A stretch of DNA of 32,246 bases from Prevotella sp. (GCA_016291595.1 JAEEXN010000027.1:1-32246), one strand, 5' to 3'; positions 16,955-26,742 are shown, counted from the stretch's first letter. Translations and numbers: made by a program. Notes: generated by a model not told the origin, from the letters alone.

Positions 16955-19783
16955 TTAAAGTGTCACTGAGAGACCGAAAGCAATGCCACGTGTCATTGGA
17001 GCTGCAACACCATAAGAAGCAGCATCTACTTCATCTAAGTGATCGAAAGTAAAGAGATCTACTCCACGCACATAAAGCTTTGCAGCATCAACAATCTTCA
17101 AAGGCTGAAGCACTGACTTTGGCAGGTGATAATAAACCTCAACATTGCGAAGCTTCAGATAAGAGCGGTCACGCAGCCAGAAAGTACTGGTCTGGTAGTT
17201 GTTTGCATTGCTGCTCGATGAGAGACGGGGATACTCTGCATTGGCATTGTTGTTCTGCAGACTCCAACGTCCATCATAAACCTGCTGGGCCAGAGAACTG
17301 TTGTTGATGAGTCCCCAGTAGTAGCCCTGAGAGTTAAGCACAGCACTATAGCGGCCCACACCCTGGAACATAGCATCTACACCAAATCCTTTCCAATCCA
17401 ATCCAAGATGGAATGAATAATAGAGTTCAGGAGCAGTAACGCTGTAACCTATCTTTACCTTATCGTTGGCATCAACCACGCCATCGTTATTGACATCTTT
17501 GTAGCGGATATCACCAGGACGAACAGTTGTGAAAGTCTGTCGGGGTGCAGCATCAATCTCTGCCTGTGAGGTGAAGAGTCCCTCGGCCTGCAGGCCATAG
17601 ATAGACTTCAGAGGGTTGCCTGTCTGCACTAGATTCTCGTATGCACGGGGCTCCTCAGCCATGTCCTTAATCTCGTTCTTCGAGAGTGTGAGGTTTCCAC
17701 CCAGATTCAGAGTAAAGTCGCCGAACGACTTGGTGTAATCGAGGGCAACATCGAATCCATGCTGGTCTACCTTGCCTTGATTCACGTATGGAGCACCAAA
17801 ACCTATCAAAGAAGTATACATACCGGCACCCGAGCACCAAATGTCATAACGATGGTTCATGAAGTAATCGAACTCTAAGCTCAGACCGCCAAACAGGGTG
17901 GCATCGAAGCCTATATTCATTTTGCGAGCTTTCTCGTGAGTAGGAGCCAACGTAGCCATTGTGCCGAGGGTAGTGGTACCATAGATGTCCTGAGCAGCAG
18001 TAGCATCAACGAAATAGTAAGCAGAAGCGCCACTTGTTGAATAACTCTGTGAATAATATGTCCACACGTCCATATCATCACCAGGCAGATAGTCGGCATT
18101 CAAAATACCGAACGAAGCACGCAGTTTCAGGAAGTCAAGCCAACTGACATCCTTGAGAAAGTTCTCCTTAGAGAGAACCCAAGCAGCAGATACTGTGGGC
18201 GAGAACGACCACTTTGTATCAGGAGCCAGACGACTGGAACCACTATACACAAGAGCCAAGTCGGCAAGATACTTTCCCTGATAGCCATAATGAGACCACC
18301 ATGAGTAGTTCTGACGATAAACTGTGCCATTTCCGCCGTTCACATGCTCGTAGTCATAGTCCCACTTCAACTGGCTATAAAGATAATGGTCGCCAAAAGA
18401 ACGGTCCAAAGTGAGACCTCCGGCAGCAACTAAGCGACGTGCAAAAGCCTTTGTTGCAGCTGACTTGCCCATCTCGGTACGCTCACCACCAGAGAAATAT
18501 GTTCCCTTTGAAAACACACCATCAGTCCATACAGCAGGATAGCTGCCATAGGCAAATGTCTTGCTATGATCCTCGTAGAGAGTACTATAGGTATCGTAGC
18601 CTGCCTTCAGGAAGAAACCGAGGCCCTTAATCCAAGACGAAAGATCCTGAGTAAGAGTCACGTCAGAAAAGAGACCACGCTCATGAGTCTTGTAATAAGC
18701 AGCATCAGTAGACAGACCTACTGGATTCACCGTGCCAGCCCATGTGGAGTTTCCTCCCCAGTCACCATCTTCGCTCTTGATGGGGAATGCAGCAGAAGGC
18801 AGGTTGTAGATATTAGTCCAAAGGTCGGCCTGACTTCCGGGCTGCGATACCTCGCTGAGCAATCCGCTGATGTTTACCTTCAGCATTGTGGTTGGAGTGA
18901 GGTCGATGTCGAGGTTCATACGTAAGTTGCCACGCACATACTTATCCTGTGTGCTATAGCCATCTGTCTCGTTGGGGCTTTTGATGAATCCCTTGTCAGA
19001 AAGCAGGTTCAAGGCAGTGTAATAGCGGAAACGCTCACCACCACCTGTGAAATCTACTCCTACCTTATTGGTCACACCATGATGACGGAATGTCTCATCT
19101 ACCCAGTTTACGCTAGGGTACTGATAAGGATACTGTCCGCTCTGGAATGCACCCATGGCATTCGCATCATAACGTGCACCTGCTCCCTCATTGGCCAAGG
19201 CTTCGTTCATGGCAGATGCATATGTAGCACCATTCACGAACTTAGGACGATTAACCTGATAATTAATAAGGTGATCATAGTGAACCGACATCTCGCCGGA
19301 ATTGTACTTTCCTCGCTTGGTTGTCACCAGTATGGCACCATTGGCACCCTTGTATCCATAAAGTGCAGTGGCAGCGGCATCCTTCAGTATAGTAACACTC
19401 TCTACATCCTCAGGGGCAACCACAGTGATGTTACGCTCCACTCCATCTACAAGTATGAGTGGAGTGCTGGTACTCAGGCTCTGCAGACCACGGATGTAGA
19501 ACGTGGGATTCTGAACAAAATATGTGCCACCACCATCGAGGGTCATCAAACCATTACCCTGACCGATGATAGAGTTGCCGATGTTCTTGGCAGAACGCTT
19601 GTCGACATTATCACGTGTGATGACAGACACCGAGGCAGTCGACTGTCCACGAGTGAACGCCTTCTGTGCACCTACGTCAATGGTCTGATCGACAAAAACA
19701 ATGCCAGTGCTGTCCTGCTGTGCTGCTGCCGGTAGGCAGATGCCTGCAAGCAGCGTCAGCGCGAATATATTTATCTTTTTCAT
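16955..19783 (-). CDS. SusC/RagA-family TonB-dependent transporter, short form without the carboxypeptidase-D-like domain
   Basis: 942 residues from the ATG at 19783, chosen because it gives a clean signal peptide (MKKINIFALT, ending CLPAAAQ); Mets at 19798 and 19813 would add a polar extension. The mature protein goes straight into the plug: the IRGLQSLSTSTPLILVDG region (about 97-114), VESVTILKDAAATALYG (about 127-143) and GANGAILVTTKRG (about 146-158). The barrel fills the rest and ends GIAFGLSVTL, with a beta-strand C-terminus. The N-terminal carboxypeptidase-D-regulatory-like domain seen in susC1 is missing. It would import oligosaccharides with SusD2. It follows susD1 by 41 bases. Confidence 0.93.
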   Translation of the reverse strand: MKKINIFALTLLAGICLPAAAQQDSTGIVFVDQTIDVGAQKAFTRGQSTASVSVITRDNVDKRSAKNIGNSIIGQGNGLMTLDGGGTYFVQNPTFYIRGLQSLSTSTPLILVDGVERNITVVAPEDVESVTILKDAAATALYGYKGANGAILVTTKRGKYNSGEMSVHYDHLINYQVNRPKFVNGATYASAMNEALANEGAGARYDANAMGAFQSGQYPYQYPSVNWVDETFRHHGVTNKVGVDFTGGGERFRYYTALNLLSDKGFIKSPNETDGYSTQDKYVRGNLRMNLDIDLTPTTMLKVNISGLLSEVSQPGSQADLWTNIYNLPSAAFPIKSEDGDWGGNSTWAGTVNPVGLSTDAAYYKTHERGLFSDVTLTQDLSSWIKGLGFFLKAGYDTYSTLYEDHSKTFAYGSYPAVWTDGVFSKGTYFSGGERTEMGKSAATKAFARRLVAAGGLTLDRSFGDHYLYSQLKWDYDYEHVNGGNGTVYRQNYSWWSHYGYQGKYLADLALVYSGSSRLAPDTKWSFSPTVSAAWVLSKENFLKDVSWLDFLKLRASFGILNADYLPGDDMDVWTYYSQSYSTSGASAYYFVDATAAQDIYGTTTLGTMATLAPTHEKARKMNIGFDATLFGGLSLEFDYFMNHRYDIWCSGAGMYTSLIGFGAPYVNQGKVDQHGFDVALDYTKSFGDFTLNLGGNLTLSKNEIKDMAEEPRAYENLVQTGNPLKSIYGLQAEGLFTSQAEIDAAPRQTFTTVRPGDIRYKDVNNDGVVDANDKVKIGYSVTAPELYYSFHLGLDWKGFGVDAMFQGVGRYSAVLNSQGYYWGLINNSSLAQQVYDGRWSLQNNNANAEYPRLSSSSNANNYQTSTFWLRDRSYLKLRNVEVYYHLPKSVLQPLKIVDAAKLYVRGVDLFTFDHLDEVDAASYGVAAPMTRGIAFGLSVTL

Positions 19784-19824
19784 ATAACTGTCAATCATTA
19801 AATTTTTCAACATCAGTTCAGAGC

Positions 19825-21921
19825 TTACTCCCAGCCAGGATTCTGTACGAGGCCATAGCCCTTATTGATCTCAGTGATAGGCAGCGGGAAGAGAAGCCAC
19901 TTCTTAACTTCATTAGAGTTTGGATCGAGATCCCACATCACGCGACGACGGTTCTGAAGAGTGAACTTCTCATACTTGAAGTAGTAGGGTTCCTCAACAC
20001 CATTGTCTTTATCATTTCCAAGATAGGGGTTGTAATTCTCAATCCAGTTGCCCATCACATTCTGCAGACGAGTAATTTTCAGTCCGTGCAGTTCACGGGT
20101 CATCCAGTCTGTTCGCTTATAACGAATCATGTCATAGTAGCGGTTGTTGCTCATACCCAGCTCACAAGCACGCTCACGCAGAATCTCTTCAATAAGCAGG
20201 TTCTTGTCAGTCTTCACTGCAGGAGTATACTGTTCAAGATTACCCAGACCAACACGAGCACGCACACGGTTCACGCAGTTCAGGGCGCCATTTACGTTGC
20301 CTGTCTGAGCCAAAGTCTCAGCCCACATCAACAGCATTTCATCGTAGCTGAGATATACCCAGTGGATAAACTTACGGTGATACTCCTCACCCAGAACGTA
20401 CTTCATCGTACCAAAACCAGTGGCGAATGCAGTAGCCAACTGCTCAACGATTTCTCCATTCTTGTTAGCAACAGTAAACTTAGCGTGCTCACCACCAACC
20501 CAGAGCTCATAGATGTCACCAGAAGACTTACCTGTAGTCCAGTCAAGGGTTAACTGCTGGCCATTAACTATAGCATTCTCGTAGAGACGCGGATCGCGGA
20601 TAGGATACTTCTGCAATGTAACACGACCAGACTTGATTTTAGGACTGAAGAAAATCTGTCCTTCGGGAGAAAGCCTTTTTGCACTGTTATTTACGATAGC
20701 ATATTTAGGTGCTTCTCCAAATACAAATGGCTCACCACTTGCCCATGGGAACATCTCTATATACTCCGCAGTAGGATTATAACAGTTTCGATTGATGCCA
20801 CTGCTCGGAATTGCCCAGTTCCACCAAGAATAAGTACCCTGAGATCCATAGACAGTGTTCACACGAGTAGAATGGATAACTTCCTTGGAACCCTGATAAA
20901 TATAACCCATACGATAAGCCTGACGATAGGCATCGGCACTGTTCTCTGTGGCCTGATTGAGTTGATAGAAAGTTCCACCAGTGCCCAAAGAGAGACTAGT
21001 TGGATCGTTCTCGCCATTAGCTGCAAAGAACTCACGGCATGCCTGTTCGGCTTTTGCCCAACGCTGCTGGTCATAATTTCCATACCATACAAGACTGTCC
21101 TGTTCGGCCTGTGTAGTACCGCCATAATAAGGCTGGTCAGCATTGTAGAGTGGCGAAGCAGCAAACAGCAAAATCTTTGCCTTCAATGCACGGGCTCCGG
21201 CAGCAGTCCAACGACCAGTATTATTATAAGCATCAGTATCGGTAGTGTTGCCGTCCCATGCCCAGCGCAGATGAGGAATGGCCTCATCGAGCAGTCCAAC
21301 CATGAAATCCACAGTCTTCTCTATACTAGAACGCTTCAGGAAAGAATAATCACCCTCTAGACCTGTATATGCCTGAGTGGCGATTGGCAGTCCACCGTAA
21401 ACAGAGAATAGGTCGAAGTAACGAGCAGCAATCAGACACTTGGCTTGAGCCACCATGTTCTGTTTCTCTGTCTCGCTCAAATCGGGCACACGATCAATAT
21501 TCTCTATCAGAAGATATGCCTGACGCACCGCAGCCCAGACCTTATCGTGGATAAATGCTATCAGTGCATCCTGATTGGCTGAAAGCGTATTTGTGTAATA
21601 GTTGTTGTAGATAGCAAAGCCAGACCAGTGAACCTGGTAGCAGTCAGTAAGTGCATCAAGTTTTCCTTGGTAGGCGTTCACACTTGTTGGAGCAGCACTC
21701 TGAGCCGTAAAGGGCAGGCCATAGTACTGCATACCATAGATACCGGTGAGGAACTGGCGTGTGTATTCGGCACTATTAAAAACCGTGTCGATGGTAACCG
21801 TTCCACCTGGTGCCTTCTCCACAAAGCTGTCACCCACCTTTACGTCGTCAGTGCAGGCAGAGAATACTCCTGCTGCGACCAGCGACAGTGCGCAAACGTT
21901 AAATATATGTTGAAGTTTCAT
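19825..21921 (-). CDS. SusD/RagB-family glycan-binding outer-membrane lipoprotein (first pair)
   Basis: 698 residues, long for the family. The signal peptide ends VFSAC with Cys23 lipidated, then TDDVK, an acidic start typical of surface-exported lipoproteins. TPR-type helices and the C-terminal FPLPITEINKGYGLVQNPGWE region are characteristic of SusD. It should bind rhamnogalacturonan fragments over SusC1. It lies 35 bases after susC1 and shares little obvious sequence with SusD2, which suggests the two pairs take different oligosaccharides. Confidence 0.93.
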   Translation of the reverse strand: MKLQHIFNVCALSLVAAGVFSACTDDVKVGDSFVEKAPGGTVTIDTVFNSAEYTRQFLTGIYGMQYYGLPFTAQSAAPTSVNAYQGKLDALTDCYQVHWSGFAIYNNYYTNTLSANQDALIAFIHDKVWAAVRQAYLLIENIDRVPDLSETEKQNMVAQAKCLIAARYFDLFSVYGGLPIATQAYTGLEGDYSFLKRSSIEKTVDFMVGLLDEAIPHLRWAWDGNTTDTDAYNNTGRWTAAGARALKAKILLFAASPLYNADQPYYGGTTQAEQDSLVWYGNYDQQRWAKAEQACREFFAANGENDPTSLSLGTGGTFYQLNQATENSADAYRQAYRMGYIYQGSKEVIHSTRVNTVYGSQGTYSWWNWAIPSSGINRNCYNPTAEYIEMFPWASGEPFVFGEAPKYAIVNNSAKRLSPEGQIFFSPKIKSGRVTLQKYPIRDPRLYENAIVNGQQLTLDWTTGKSSGDIYELWVGGEHAKFTVANKNGEIVEQLATAFATGFGTMKYVLGEEYHRKFIHWVYLSYDEMLLMWAETLAQTGNVNGALNCVNRVRARVGLGNLEQYTPAVKTDKNLLIEEILRERACELGMSNNRYYDMIRYKRTDWMTRELHGLKITRLQNVMGNWIENYNPYLGNDKDNGVEEPYYFKYEKFTLQNRRRVMWDLDPNSNEVKKWLLFPLPITEINKGYGLVQNPGWE

Positions 21922-21956
21922 AATTGCTTTGTCTTTATACCTTATTTATATTATAA

Positions 21957-24900
21957 TTAGAAACCTACCTTCAAGCTAGCCGTATAGGTTCGCTGCAGCG
22001 GATAGGAAGGAGCGTTACTGGCACGGGTCTCAGGATCACCCCAGATATAGGGAGAGAAGGTGAGCAGGTTATAGGCACTGATTGCCAGTTGCAACTGATT
22101 CAGACCAATTTTCTTCATGAAAGGAAGATTGAAGTCGTAGGCTAACTGTATTGTCTTTATACGGAAATACTTGGAATCTTTCTCATAAAGAGTTGAATTG
22201 GAATAGTTCTGGCCCGCATTCAATATGGTGGCACGTGGATACTCAGCTCCCTGCGAGGGATTCTCCGTGGTCCAAGTATTTGTGAGGTGATATTTTAGCA
22301 GTCCACCGTGGTTATCGGCCTTGGCAGAATCAAACGGACGGCGGAACACGTCACTAATCAGACGGGAAACGTTCCATGCACCTGTCATCTGGGTGTTGAA
22401 AGAGAGAGCCTTATACTGGAATCCGATGGTCAATCCGGCGATGTACTCTGGATCGTCTGTAAATGCATTGCCACGGAAAGTATCATTACCATCAATCTTA
22501 CCATTCTTGTCAAGGTCTACGAGAACTGCGTCTCCATACTCCAGTTTACCCACCAACTGATCGGGGAATGGTGAACCGAACTCTTTCTCATAGTCTGCCT
22601 CTGCGCCTTGATAGTAGTACTTCCAGAACTTGTAAAGCGAACGAGATCCGATACGGTTTCCACGCTCATACATATATTCGTTGGCCTGAGGAGCCTCGTA
22701 CTTCTCCTTAATCTCATTCTGGTTATATGACACATTCAGCTTAGCCCAATAACGGAAGTTTTCACCAATCTTGTCCTGCCAGTTAAGAGAGGCTTCCCAA
22801 CCCCAACTGTCAACCTCACCAAGGTTGCTCCAAGGAACTGTGAAACCAAGCACCGAGGGAGCGGTCAGGTCTTGCAGCAGAATGTTTGTACGATGCTCAC
22901 GGAAGTAGTCGAACACACCACGCAGGCGATCGTTGAAGAAGTTTACATCGATACCATAGTCCTGCTTGAAGGCCTTCTCCCACGATACATCAGGATTGTT
23001 CTTCGCTGCTTCCACAGCACCTTTAGCCACTGTAGAGTTCTCTACACCGAAGTTATATGCGTATGGATTCTTATCCTGATCACGAGGTCCACCAATACGT
23101 TCGGTTAGCTCTGTGGTGTTCACAAAGTATGGGTCGGGAACATACATGAATCGGGTGGTACTGATCTTGTCATTACCGACAAGTCCCCATGAAGCACGCA
23201 ACTTAACAAAGCTGAACACTTTCTTCAGCGGTTTGAAGAACGGTTCATCACTGACTACCCAGCCTATAGAACCTGCGGGGAAGAAACCGAAGCGCTTGCC
23301 AGGGGCAAAGTTCTCTGAACCATTGTAACCGACGTTGAACTCTGCAATATAGCGGTTGTTCCAGTCATAAGTTACACGCCCTACGAGTCCTACGTAAGTA
23401 CGAGGGATATCCTCATATGCACCAGAAATATAATACTGTTTGCTTTGGTTGTAAAGAGCCAAGGCTGAAATAGTATGGTTTCCAAAAGCACGGTTATAGT
23501 TAGCCGATGCCTCAACATACCAGTCACGTCCCTTACCAGTGATTGAAGAAGAGTATGAGGGAGGTACAGTGTCACCGTTCTTTCGATAGAGGATGGTATT
23601 ACCATCTTCCTGAACAATCGGGGTATAGTTAGCCACACCGGCATTCACCGTACGACGAGATGCAAACGAGCTATTATAAGATCCCTTCAACTTTGCTGAG
23701 AGGCCCTTGGTTAGGAAGTCGAGCTTCTGATCAAGAATAAGGTCGAAGCTCAGTTTATTAGCATTGTCCTGATAACCTCCAGGCTGATATGCATAGTATG
23801 TCATAGGCGACTCACCAACAAAGGGCAGAACAGTACTGGCATAAATATTGTCCGATGGATCGACTGAGTTTACAATATATTTTCCATCGATGATACCTGG
23901 GCTAACAAACGGGGTGGCCTGATAGATGGCCTTAATCATACCTGATGAGCCCTGACCTGTGATGGGTGACGACTTGTCGTCGACTTTACCAGCAACATTC
24001 AGGCTGAGCAAGGTGGTCTTGGTGACATTCAAGTCGATATTTGCACGATAGTTGAAACGCTGGTACTGATAACCAAAGTCGTAATCAGTGCCGAATTGCT
24101 CGAACAGGCCATCCTGAGTGAACATACCGGCAGAGATGAAGTACTTCACCTTCTTGTTACCACCAGAGATGTTGACGTTGTGTTGCTGCTGCAGAGTGAC
24201 ATCCTTCATGATATAATCAGCCCAGTCCATACTTGGCATACGGATGGGGTCTGTACCATTTTTAAAGGCATTGATAACATCCTCGCTGAAAAGCGGAGTC
24301 TGCCCGTCATTGCGCATCATCTGATTGTGGTACTGCGCATACTGATAAGAGTTTGCCAATTCGATCATTTTAGTCGGCATCATAGCTGAGAAGGACACGC
24401 TACCAGAGATGCGAGCCTTTCCCTCAGCACCACGCTTGGTGGTAATCAAGATAACACCGTTTGCACCACGCACACCAAACACGGCAGTAGCAGAAGCATC
24501 TTTAAGTACAGTAATACTTTCAATTTCATTCGGGTCGATGTCCCACATGTCACGCTCAACGCCGTCCACCTGAATCAGAGGATTTGCATCCACCCAAGTA
24601 GCTTTACCACGAACGAAAATACTTGCTGCATCGCTACCCGGCTCACCAGAATACTGCACGGTGGTCACACCTGAAAGCTGACCGGCCAGCACATTGTTTA
24701 CTGATGATACCGGCGTACGAACGAGGTCCTCGCTCTTCACCGACGAGAGGGCACCAGTCACGGTAACCTTCTTCTGCACACCATAAGCCACAACCTCAAC
24801 ACCTTGCAGGGCAACGGCATCGGGTTGAAGGGTGACCTTCATACCATTTTGCGCAGCCACCTCAAGGGGCTTGTAGCCAACATAAGTAATCCTCAGTTTC

Positions 24901-25160
24901 TGGCCTGGCTTGGCCTTAATCGTGAAGTTACCATCAAAGTCTGTTACTGTGCCTTGGCTGGCATTGCCGCCAACGACAACGACGGTTGCTCCAATAACTG
25001 TCTCTCCCAGGTCGTCGACAACTTGTCCCTTGATGACATCAGACTGCTGCACATCTTGCGGTGCTGCATTAGCTGTCTGAACACTCAACGGACAAAAAGC
25101 GGCTACTAGCAAAGCAGTTATCAAAAGGAACAATCCCTTGATAAACTTTTTGTTATTCAT
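21957..25160 (-). CDS. SusC/RagA-family TonB-dependent transporter (first pair)
   Basis: 1067 residues. A signal peptide (about 1-33, TANAA) is followed by a carboxypeptidase-D-like domain (about 42-115: VIKGQVVDDLGETVIGATV, then GTVTDFDGNFTI), a TonB-box-like EVVAYGVQKK (122-131) and the plug (about 132-244) with PLIQVDGVERD and GANGVILITTKRG. The 22-strand barrel ends ASLKVGF. It imports glycan fragments with SusD1, energised by TonB. It heads the transport block, 97 bases after the GH28 gene, with its own promoter candidate and a leader motif shared with the giant PL11 gene. Confidence 0.95.
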   Translation of the reverse strand: MNNKKFIKGLFLLITALLVAAFCPLSVQTANAAPQDVQQSDVIKGQVVDDLGETVIGATVVVVGGNASQGTVTDFDGNFTIKAKPGQKLRITYVGYKPLEVAAQNGMKVTLQPDAVALQGVEVVAYGVQKKVTVTGALSSVKSEDLVRTPVSSVNNVLAGQLSGVTTVQYSGEPGSDAASIFVRGKATWVDANPLIQVDGVERDMWDIDPNEIESITVLKDASATAVFGVRGANGVILITTKRGAEGKARISGSVSFSAMMPTKMIELANSYQYAQYHNQMMRNDGQTPLFSEDVINAFKNGTDPIRMPSMDWADYIMKDVTLQQQHNVNISGGNKKVKYFISAGMFTQDGLFEQFGTDYDFGYQYQRFNYRANIDLNVTKTTLLSLNVAGKVDDKSSPITGQGSSGMIKAIYQATPFVSPGIIDGKYIVNSVDPSDNIYASTVLPFVGESPMTYYAYQPGGYQDNANKLSFDLILDQKLDFLTKGLSAKLKGSYNSSFASRRTVNAGVANYTPIVQEDGNTILYRKNGDTVPPSYSSSITGKGRDWYVEASANYNRAFGNHTISALALYNQSKQYYISGAYEDIPRTYVGLVGRVTYDWNNRYIAEFNVGYNGSENFAPGKRFGFFPAGSIGWVVSDEPFFKPLKKVFSFVKLRASWGLVGNDKISTTRFMYVPDPYFVNTTELTERIGGPRDQDKNPYAYNFGVENSTVAKGAVEAAKNNPDVSWEKAFKQDYGIDVNFFNDRLRGVFDYFREHRTNILLQDLTAPSVLGFTVPWSNLGEVDSWGWEASLNWQDKIGENFRYWAKLNVSYNQNEIKEKYEAPQANEYMYERGNRIGSRSLYKFWKYYYQGAEADYEKEFGSPFPDQLVGKLEYGDAVLVDLDKNGKIDGNDTFRGNAFTDDPEYIAGLTIGFQYKALSFNTQMTGAWNVSRLISDVFRRPFDSAKADNHGGLLKYHLTNTWTTENPSQGAEYPRATILNAGQNYSNSTLYEKDSKYFRIKTIQLAYDFNLPFMKKIGLNQLQLAISAYNLLTFSPYIWGDPETRASNAPSYPLQRTYTASLKVGF

Positions 25161-25161
25161 G

Positions 25162-25177
25162 TTAGAGTTTTAGTTAT
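25162..25177 (-). promoter_or_regulatory. 16-nt leader motif in front of susC1
   Basis: The - strand reads ATAACTAAAACTCTAA, ending one base before the susC1 ATG. It is identical to the element before the giant PL11 gene. The flanking bases differ, so this is a local element and not part of a longer duplication. Confidence 0.6.
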
Positions 25178-25222
25178 TTGTAAATTATTAATAGTTTCAG
25201 TAAAAAATTGATCTGTTACAGT

Positions 25223-25235
25223 TAGGTTTTTAGGT
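25223..25235. promoter_or_regulatory. 13-bp direct-repeat element upstream of susC1, possible activator site
   Basis: TAGGTTTTTAGGT on the + strand is two TAGGT half-sites with a TTT spacer. The same 13 bases occur at 26645-26657 in front of the GH28 gene. This copy lies about 63 bases before the susC1 ATG. Confidence 0.5.
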
Positions 25236-25243
25236 TATGACTG

Positions 25244-25251
25244 CAAAGATA
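25244..25251 (-). promoter_or_regulatory. Bacteroidetes -7 promoter element for susC1
   Basis: The - strand reads TATCTTTG, a perfect TAnnTTTG match, 6 bases after the GH28 stop codon and about 84 bases before the susC1 ATG. No clear -33 TTTG is visible; that position would fall in the last GH28 codons. Confidence 0.65.
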
Positions 25252-25257
25252 ATCAAT

Positions 25258-26610
25258 TTATTTGATTTCCACACCATTTATCCTCAGATTTTTAACGATG
25301 GTGTTTTCAATCATTGCCTTATCGAAGGCATTTTTCTCGTCTTGGACATCACTGTTTTCGAACGTGAAGTCAACGAGACGATATTTGTCAGATGTTCCCA
25401 CATCGAAGAAATTCTTGCATTGCATCCGGATGCCACGCATCACGATATTGTTGCATTGTGACAAAGGCATGTCGTCACGCTGTTCTGGTTTGAAAAACTG
25501 TGTCCACGGGCGAACAACAAGGAAACTGCCACAGCGGCCAGAGAAGTCCTCAACGGTGACATACTCATAATGCTGAGGTGTATCGGGACGCATTTTCAGC
25601 CACAACACGCGATTGGCATCTTCCGCATAACAGCGGCGCAAGATAATGTTACGGTCGTGAACCGACTCACTACCCAGCGTAAGACAACCGTGTACACGGC
25701 CATAGGTACAGTCTTCAATAATAATATTGTAATTAGGACCGTTATTCGGATCCTTATCTGCCCAAGTGCCCTTACCACCTTTCAGCACAACGGCATCATC
25801 GTTGACATTCATGTAACAACCATGCACAAGCACGTCGTGACAGAAATCAATATCAATGGCATCGCTGCTGGGCGCCCCGCGATTAGGCTCTGCTGCATAG
25901 ACGCCACTTGTCGGAGCATAGATGTAGCAGCCGATATAACGGACATGATCACTATGATAGACGTGGTTGGTCCAGAAAGGACTATTCATCAGCCGCACAT
26001 CCTGGACAGTAACATTCTTACTATTAGATATGTATGTGAGGCGAGGGCGCATTGCCTCAAGATTCGTGCACTGGCGATTGTATTGACGGCGAATCCAAAA
26101 CTCTTCCCAATAAAGATGTCCATTACCATCGAGTGTACCCTTGCCGGAAATCGTGAAACCGTCTACATTGTCGGCATTCACCAATGCGGCAAAGTATTTG
26201 ATTGACTGGCCTTCCATACGAGTGTCAACCAACTTAAAGTCACGAATGCGCTCAGAGCCTTTCAGCTTTCCGCCATCGGAGACATGCAGGTGAGTGCCCT
26301 GCTTGAAAAACAACGAGCCACTGAGGAATGTGCCTTGCGGAATGACAACCACTCCCCCACCCTCATTGGCTGCTAGGTCGATAACCCGTTGAATGGCCTC
26401 TGTCTGAACGATTGTACTGTCGTTCTTAACGCCGAAATCAGTAATCACATACTGCTTGCCCAATGTGCTGACATCAACTTTCGTGGTGTCGCTAAACCAG
26501 GCAGGAATGGGCGTACCATCAGGAAACAAAGCGGGAGCCTGTTTCTTCTTTTTTGCGCTAGCGGGAACTATTATCAGGGCTAACAACAATGGTAACAAGT
26601 ATTTATTCAT
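25258..26610 (-). CDS. GH28 polygalacturonase/rhamnogalacturonidase family, secreted
   Basis: 450 residues. A signal peptide (1-19, ending PASA) precedes a lysine-rich stretch and the parallel beta-helix. GH28 landmarks are present: SDAIDID with Asp250 and Asp253, NDD with Asp271/Asp272, HGCLTLGSE with His307, and WLKMR with Lys339 in place of the usual RIK. In this locus it probably hydrolyses galacturonic acid from rhamnogalacturonan oligosaccharides or from homogalacturonan stretches. It has no sorting tail and no lipobox, so a periplasmic site is inferred. It is the first gene of the - strand PUL with a clear promoter, and the following susC1 has another. Confidence 0.9.
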   Translation of the reverse strand: MNKYLLPLLLALIIVPASAKKKKQAPALFPDGTPIPAWFSDTTKVDVSTLGKQYVITDFGVKNDSTIVQTEAIQRVIDLAANEGGGVVVIPQGTFLSGSLFFKQGTHLHVSDGGKLKGSERIRDFKLVDTRMEGQSIKYFAALVNADNVDGFTISGKGTLDGNGHLYWEEFWIRRQYNRQCTNLEAMRPRLTYISNSKNVTVQDVRLMNSPFWTNHVYHSDHVRYIGCYIYAPTSGVYAAEPNRGAPSSDAIDIDFCHDVLVHGCYMNVNDDAVVLKGGKGTWADKDPNNGPNYNIIIEDCTYGRVHGCLTLGSESVHDRNIILRRCYAEDANRVLWLKMRPDTPQHYEYVTVEDFSGRCGSFLVVRPWTQFFKPEQRDDMPLSQCNNIVMRGIRMQCKNFFDVGTSDKYRLVDFTFENSDVQDEKNAFDKAMIENTIVKNLRINGVEIK

Positions 26611-26636
26611 GAAGTCACTATATATAGTTTGCGCTG

Positions 26637-26644
26637 CAAAGGTA
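26637..26644 (-). promoter_or_regulatory. Bacteroidetes -7 promoter element for the GH28 gene
   Basis: The - strand reads TACCTTTG, a perfect TAnnTTTG match, 26 bases before the ATG. The 13-bp TAGGT direct repeat (26645-26657) touches its upstream side, inside the -10 to -30 region, which would place a bound regulator next to RNA polymerase. Confidence 0.7.
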
Positions 26645-26657
26645 TAGGTTTTTAGGT
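26645..26657. promoter_or_regulatory. 13-bp direct-repeat element upstream of GH28, possible regulator site
   Basis: TAGGTTTTTAGGT, identical to 25223-25235. It is immediately upstream of the GH28 -7 box. Two exact copies, each ahead of a PUL gene, are more than I would expect by chance, although A/T-rich DNA reduces that weight. Confidence 0.5.
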
Positions 26658-26721
26658 GTCTGCCTCATGGAATTTTGATTTTTATTGTTTAATTTTTGAT
26701 AATTGAAAATAAAGTATGCAA

Positions 26722-26740
26722 AACGCTTTATTTAAGCGTT
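26722..26740. other. Small perfect hairpin in the divergent intergenic region
   Basis: AACGCTT (26722-26728) and AAGCGTT (26734-26740) pair around a 5-base loop. There is no T run after it on the + strand and no gene reads into it from either side, so it may be an operator rather than a terminator. Confidence 0.35.
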
Positions 26741-26742
26741 GT

